From: CAG-791 sp002392385
GTDB taxonomy: Bacteria; Bacillota; Clostridia; Lachnospirales; Lachnospiraceae
Direction of reading: 5' to 3'
Assembly: GCA_946616295.1 (NCBI GenBank)
Contig: CAMOIU010000047.1
Location: 1 to 24,827, forward strand
DNA: 24,827 bases
This document shows positions 21,261-24,827 of this stretch, piece after piece. The first letter of the stretch is position 1; every line of letters starts with the position of its first letter. A program made the position numbers and the translations under genes. The notes under the pieces were generated by a model that saw only the letters and a program-made list of their open reading frames with translations, made no database searches and was not told the origin of the DNA.

Positions 21261-22592
21261 GTGGACGGAACAGTCGTGGAATTGATCAGAAAAATATGGA
21301 AAATAGTGGGCTCCATGGGGTTTGCCATAGGTCTGCTCATAATTCTGGCGGTCTCCTGCGCCCTGGGAAGCTTCATTCCCCAGGGGGAGACCTATGCAGC
21401 CTACGCGGAGATGTACTCGGAGAGGACTGCGGGATGGATCCTGGCCCTGGGGCTGGAGGACGTCTACCACAGTCCCTGGTTTATTGTCATCGCCGTTTTT
21501 CTGTGCCTGAACCTGCTTCTCTGCAACCTGGTCCGGATCCCGCAGATCCTGCGGAGATACAGGGCGGCCGGCGAGATGCCGGAGGACACGGCAGGGCCTT
21601 CCGGGGAGGGAGACCAGGCCGCCGGCCCGCTGACAGCGGCCTGCGGGGACAGGGCGGAGGCGGAGAGCCTCATGAAGCATCTGGGCATCCGGGCCATCCG
21701 GGAGGGGCGGACGGCGGAGGGCCGCACCTGCCTCTACGGGGTCAGAGGACGCGCCGGTCTCTGGGGTGCCTGGGTCTGCCATCTGGGTGTCCTGCTCCTG
21801 ATCCTGGGCTTCGGTCTGGGACAGACCATGAAGCAGGAATACACGGTCTACGGGCTGCCGGGGGACTCCCGCCAGGTGGGGGACACCTCCTATATCGTCA
21901 CCATCGAGGACTTCCGGGTGGACCTGCGGGAGGATGACACGGTGGAGCAGTATACCGCCGATCTCACGGTCCGGGACGTCTCCACCGGGGCGGTACAACA
22001 GGGTACCACCCAGGTCAACGCGCCGGCCAGGATGTTCGGCATGACCTTCTACCAGAATTCCACCGGCTGGGCCGCCGGGATCCGTGTGGACAAGAACGGA
22101 CAACTCCTGCAGGACGAGAATGTCTGCGCCGGCGACTATCTGGAGGTGGCGGACAAGCCGGACCTGGTCATCATGCTCACGGCCTTCTATCCGGATGTCC
22201 GGATGACCGACCAGGGCCCCATGACGGCCTCCTCCGACATCGTCAACCCGGGCTACCTCTACATGGTCTATTATCAGGGCCAGGTCCTGGGCATGAACGT
22301 GCTCATGCAGGACGAGGAGCTGACCATCGATGAATATACAGTCACCTTCCACGATCCGCAGAACTATACTCTGATCCAGATCAGGAGGGATCCCTTCACC
22401 CCGCTGGCCCTGGCGGGAGGACTGGTCACTCTGCTGGGCCTGTTCCTGGCCTTCTACTGCCCCCTGACACAGGTATGGGCCGTGGAGAAGAGGGAAGAGG
22501 AAGGCGGAAAGGGATGGACGGTCCGGGGGCGCTGCCCCAAGGGAGGTATCCTCTTCAGAGAGAGATTCAAGGAGGCGGCGGACAAGCTATGA
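21261..22592 (+). CDS. resB: Cytochrome c biogenesis protein ResB/Ccs1
   Basis: A 443-residue membrane protein. Helices lie at about 14-34, 72-93, 170-190 and 378-398, with a large extracytoplasmic domain between the third and fourth. The third helix carries a conserved histidine in WVCHLGVLL, and HDPQNYTLIQIRRDPF just before the last helix is typical of ResB. With CcsA it forms the System II heme exporter and synthetase that attaches heme to CxxCH sites. The GTG at 21261 is used as the start; the GTG at 21276 is an equal option because neither has a strong ribosome site. It follows nrfA by 140 bases and shares an ATGA overlap with ccsA, so maturation enzyme and substrate are probably one transcript. 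Confidence 0.9.
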   Translation: MDGTVVELIRKIWKIVGSMGFAIGLLIILAVSCALGSFIPQGETYAAYAEMYSERTAGWILALGLEDVYHSPWFIVIAVFLCLNLLLCNLVRIPQILRRYRAAGEMPEDTAGPSGEGDQAAGPLTAACGDRAEAESLMKHLGIRAIREGRTAEGRTCLYGVRGRAGLWGAWVCHLGVLLLILGFGLGQTMKQEYTVYGLPGDSRQVGDTSYIVTIEDFRVDLREDDTVEQYTADLTVRDVSTGAVQQGTTQVNAPARMFGMTFYQNSTGWAAGIRVDKNGQLLQDENVCAGDYLEVADKPDLVIMLTAFYPDVRMTDQGPMTASSDIVNPGYLYMVYYQGQVLGMNVLMQDEELTIDEYTVTFHDPQNYTLIQIRRDPFTPLALAGGLVTLLGLFLAFYCPLTQVWAVEKREEEGGKGWTVRGRCPKGGILFRERFKEAADKL

Positions 22593-23416
22593 CGAATACC
22601 TTTCTGACCATTGAAAACGGATTGTTCACAGTGACGATGCTGCTGTATTTCGCGGCCATGGTTCTGTATTTTGTCTTTTTTGCCATGCAGAGGGAGAAGA
22701 TGGCGGGCGCGGCGGCTGCCCTGCAGACGGTCGGCCTGGTCCTGCACACGGCGGCCCTGATCACAAGGGGGATCGGGGCGGGAAGATTCCCTATGACCAA
22801 CCAGTATGAGTTCGCCACCAGCTTTGCCTGGGGCCTGTGCCTGGTCTGTCTGATCTTCGTCTACCGCTATAAATTCCGGGTGCTGGGGACCTTCGCGACG
22901 CCGGTGATCTTCCTGATCATCGGCTATGCCGCCATGCAGAGCAAGGAGGTCCATGAGCTCATGCCCGCCCTGCGCAGCGGCTGGCTGGGCTTCCACGTGT
23001 CCACGGCCATCATAGCCTACGGCGCCTTCGGGGTCTCCTTCGCGGTCTCGGTGATCTACCTGCTGCGGGAGCATATGAAGGACAATGCCTTCCTGCAGGC
23101 CCATGTGCCCCAGAAGGAGAAACTGGACATGATCAGCTACAGGGCGGTCTCGCTGGGGCTGCTCTTCCTGACCTTCACCATCGTGACCGGCGCCATCTGG
23201 GCCGAGAGGGCCTGGGGGACCTACTGGTCCTGGGATCCCAAGGAGACCTGGTCCCTGGTGACATGGATCGTCTATGCCGTCTACCTCCACCTGCGCCTGC
23301 GCAGGGGCTGGAAGGACAGGAGCGCAGCCATATTCGCGGTGATCGGCTTTATCTGCGTGATCTTCACCTACATCGGTGTGAATACATTTCTGCCGGGCAT
23401 CCACAGCTACGTCTGA
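22589..23416 (+). CDS. ccsA: Cytochrome c biogenesis protein CcsA/ResC
   Basis: A 275-residue membrane protein with the heme-handling tryptophan-rich motif WGTYWSWDPKETWSL near residues 211-225, flanked by membrane helices. Histidines in LGFHVSTAI and YLHLRL are candidate heme ligands of CcsA. It is the partner of ResB in System II cytochrome c maturation. The ATG at 22589 overlaps the resB stop (ATGA) with AGGAGG upstream; a longer frame from 22475 lies inside resB and is rejected. Whether the attachment site prefers the CxxCK heme of NrfA is unknown; in some bacteria that needs a dedicated CcsA-type protein (NrfI or NrfEFG), so this pair could be specialised. Confidence 0.92.
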   Translation: MTNTFLTIENGLFTVTMLLYFAAMVLYFVFFAMQREKMAGAAAALQTVGLVLHTAALITRGIGAGRFPMTNQYEFATSFAWGLCLVCLIFVYRYKFRVLGTFATPVIFLIIGYAAMQSKEVHELMPALRSGWLGFHVSTAIIAYGAFGVSFAVSVIYLLREHMKDNAFLQAHVPQKEKLDMISYRAVSLGLLFLTFTIVTGAIWAERAWGTYWSWDPKETWSLVTWIVYAVYLHLRLRRGWKDRSAAIFAVIGFICVIFTYIGVNTFLPGIHSYV

Positions 23417-23465
23417 GAAAGGGCAGGCGCGGGCTGAAGGGAGACCGGCAGAGGGAGAACAGAGT

Positions 23466-23516
23466 ATGCGAGGGAACTATCGGTACACGGGGGGAAGAAA
23501 ACAGAGGTCTATGTGA
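23466..23516 (+). CDS. Possible 16-residue leader peptide overlapping the next start
   Basis: ATG at 23466, with GAGGGAG eight bases upstream, opens a 16-residue frame rich in R, G and Y that stops at 23514-23516. Its stop TGA overlaps the GTG start of the lipoprotein gene at 23513. The good ribosome site and GTGA overlap suggest translational coupling. It may be a chance reading frame; no family is recognisable. Confidence 0.3.
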   Translation: MRGNYRYTGGRKQRSM

Positions 23517-24784
23517 AGACAGAGAGAATCAGAAAAGGAATCGTTGTCATTCTTCTGGCTGGCCTGCTGGGCGCCGCGCTGAGCGGATGTTCCGCCGGCG
23601 GCAGCACTGCCGCCCAGACGCCGGCGTCCGCTGAGACTTCGGAGACGCAGACACCGGCTGAGACCGCGGAAGCGGCGTCGGAGACAGAGACGGAAACGGC
23701 CGCGCCGGATGCCGCCGGAGCTGCGGACGCGGCCGCAGAGCTGAACGAGGCGGAGGACAGGGTGGCGGATGCCGCAGCGGACACAGTTGAGGAGACAGAC
23801 GCCGCCGCGCCTGCTTCCTACGCGGTGATCGAGCCCGCATCGGCTTCTCTGGGCATCATCCTGGAGGATGCCATGGATGAGGACCGGACCGAATACAGAG
23901 AGACCCTGCTCAAGGAGCTGGCAGCCGTCGGTTTTGACCGGGACCGCATGACCGTCCTGGACAGCGATGAGGGCGGCGTGTCCGCCGCTGTCAGCAGACT
24001 CCTCGCGGATGACGTTGACCTCCTGATCGTGGAGACCGGAGAGGATGACCTGGGCCAGGAAGCGACGGACAAGCAGGTCGAGGCCATTGCCGACGAGGCT
24101 GCCGCCGCCTTCACGCCGGTGGTCTTCATCGGACGGGCCCCCGGTGAGAAGGAGACCCTGCGCTGGATCGTGCGGGGCTATGAGACCGTCTATGTGGGCA
24201 GCGGCTATGCCGGAAGAGGCAGGGACCAGGCGGCCCTGATCGTCAGTCTGGGCAGAGAGAACAGAGACCTGGACAACAACGCCGTCCTGCGCTACGTCTA
24301 CGTGAGCGAAGGAACGGATGTCAATAAGGCGGATCGCGCGGCCATGGCGGAGGCCCTCAGAAAGAAGGGCATCACCGGGGACTGCGTCGCGGAGCTGACC
24401 GATAAGGACGGCTGGGAGAACCAGCTCACGGACCTCCTCCACACACACGGGAAGTCCCTGGACATGATCGTCTGCAGCGAGGACGATATCGCTGAGGACG
24501 TCCCGGAGATCGCCCGCGGGGCGGACAGAAAGCCCGGCAGGAACCTGGTGATCATCGGGGCCGGCGCGGAGGAGGATGTGCTGGATCAGATCATTGCCGG
24601 AGAGGTGACAGGCACGGTCTACCGGGACGTGCTCACGGAGTGCAGGACCGTCGCGGGGACGGCTGTACGCCTCTGCGCCAGAGAGATCCCGGAGAACGGC
24701 ATCATCAACGGCGTGTCGGTGACGGCCGCCAATGCCCAGGAGATCCGGGACTACAGAGAGAGCTTTCTGAAGACTGATATGTAA
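23513..24784 (+). CDS. Sugar-type periplasmic-binding-protein lipoprotein
   Basis: A 423-residue lipoprotein. The signal ends LSGC with lipidated C26. Residues 27-105 are an A/E/T-rich linker. From about 112 on, a type 1 periplasmic-binding fold is seen, with segments close to the galactose-binding (MglB) subgroup: IILEDAMDEDRTEY, PVVFIGRAPGEKE, YVGSGYAGRGRDQAALI, VLRYVYVSEGTD. It should bind a small sugar or related ligand outside the cell. A GTG start is used with AGAGG five bases upstream. No transporter ATPase or permease follows before the window ends at 43 bases past the stop, so its partner genes, if any, lie outside. The ligand is unknown. Confidence 0.8.
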   Translation: MKTERIRKGIVVILLAGLLGAALSGCSAGGSTAAQTPASAETSETQTPAETAEAASETETETAAPDAAGAADAAAELNEAEDRVADAAADTVEETDAAAPASYAVIEPASASLGIILEDAMDEDRTEYRETLLKELAAVGFDRDRMTVLDSDEGGVSAAVSRLLADDVDLLIVETGEDDLGQEATDKQVEAIADEAAAAFTPVVFIGRAPGEKETLRWIVRGYETVYVGSGYAGRGRDQAALIVSLGRENRDLDNNAVLRYVYVSEGTDVNKADRAAMAEALRKKGITGDCVAELTDKDGWENQLTDLLHTHGKSLDMIVCSEDDIAEDVPEIARGADRKPGRNLVIIGAGAEEDVLDQIIAGEVTGTVYRDVLTECRTVAGTAVRLCAREIPENGIINGVSVTAANAQEIRDYRESFLKTDM

Positions 24785-24827
24785 TGACCATTGTCAAGGG
24801 GCATCTTAACAAGAATCATCACAAACT

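Noticed and set aside
21152..21937. A 261-codon plus-strand frame covering the nrfA-resB gap and the start of resB, considered as a missing nrfH.
   Set aside because: It has no CxxCH heme motif and no clear membrane anchor. It overlaps resB in another frame.

Overview
The window is GC-rich DNA from a Gram-positive anaerobe of the class Clostridia, most likely a gut Lachnospiraceae or Oscillospiraceae relative. This rests on gene content rather than a marker gene: a CD1871A-type CXXC peptide beside a polyferredoxin and a TlpA lipoprotein, the DUF2325-DUF3793-flavodoxin cluster, an NHLM/NHLP-type peptide exporter, a double-domain PPK2, and lipoproteins with A/E/T-rich linkers. I see no rRNA, tRNA, CRISPR array, transposase or phage gene. 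The right end (24785-24827) holds no gene; the left 167 bases hold a promoter and nothing else I can name.

Layout. (1) 168-1932, + strand: a three-gene membrane redox cassette (CXXC peptide, NapH-like 4Fe-4S protein, TlpA-like thioredoxin lipoprotein) behind a good sigma-70-type promoter, with a 20-bp degenerate tandem repeat at the first junction. (2) 1979-4183: a Gfo/Idh/MocA dehydrogenase, a one-domain MazG pyrophosphohydrolase and a small lysozyme-fold protein. (3) 4393-5696: DUF2325, DUF3793 and flavodoxin in one operon, with a textbook promoter overlapped by an inverted-repeat operator and a second operator downstream. (4) 5935-11223: an ABC ATPase, an FtsX-like permease and a large lipoprotein with glycine-heptad repeats; its promoter carries a third copy of the same type of operator. 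(5) 11472-16453: a short HlyD-like adaptor and two NHLP-type ABC transporters, one with a C39 peptidase, preceded by a strongly folding intergenic segment and closed by a 17-bp perfect hairpin. No precursor peptide or modifying enzyme is visible. (6) 16581-19272, - strand: a PPK2 class II polyphosphate:AMP phosphotransferase and a soluble Ser/Thr kinase, each a separate unit. (7) 19840-23416, + strand: pentaheme nitrite reductase NrfA followed by the System II cytochrome c maturation pair ResB and CcsA, behind a 567-bp structured intergenic region. (8) 23513-24784: a sugar-type periplasmic-binding-protein lipoprotein.

How the parts fit. Genes 19840-23416 form a self-contained module for ammonia-forming nitrite reduction: the cytochrome plus the machinery that attaches its hemes. 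The usual electron donor NrfH is absent from the window. The redox cassette at the left end could pass membrane electrons to an extracytoplasmic thioredoxin, which heme attachment also needs, but that link is inference. The most distinctive observations are the shared operator pattern TTAG-N6-(C/T/A)TAA at three sites in two operons, the switch-like RNA folds at 11224-11380 and 19592-19726, and the peptide exporter with no visible cargo.
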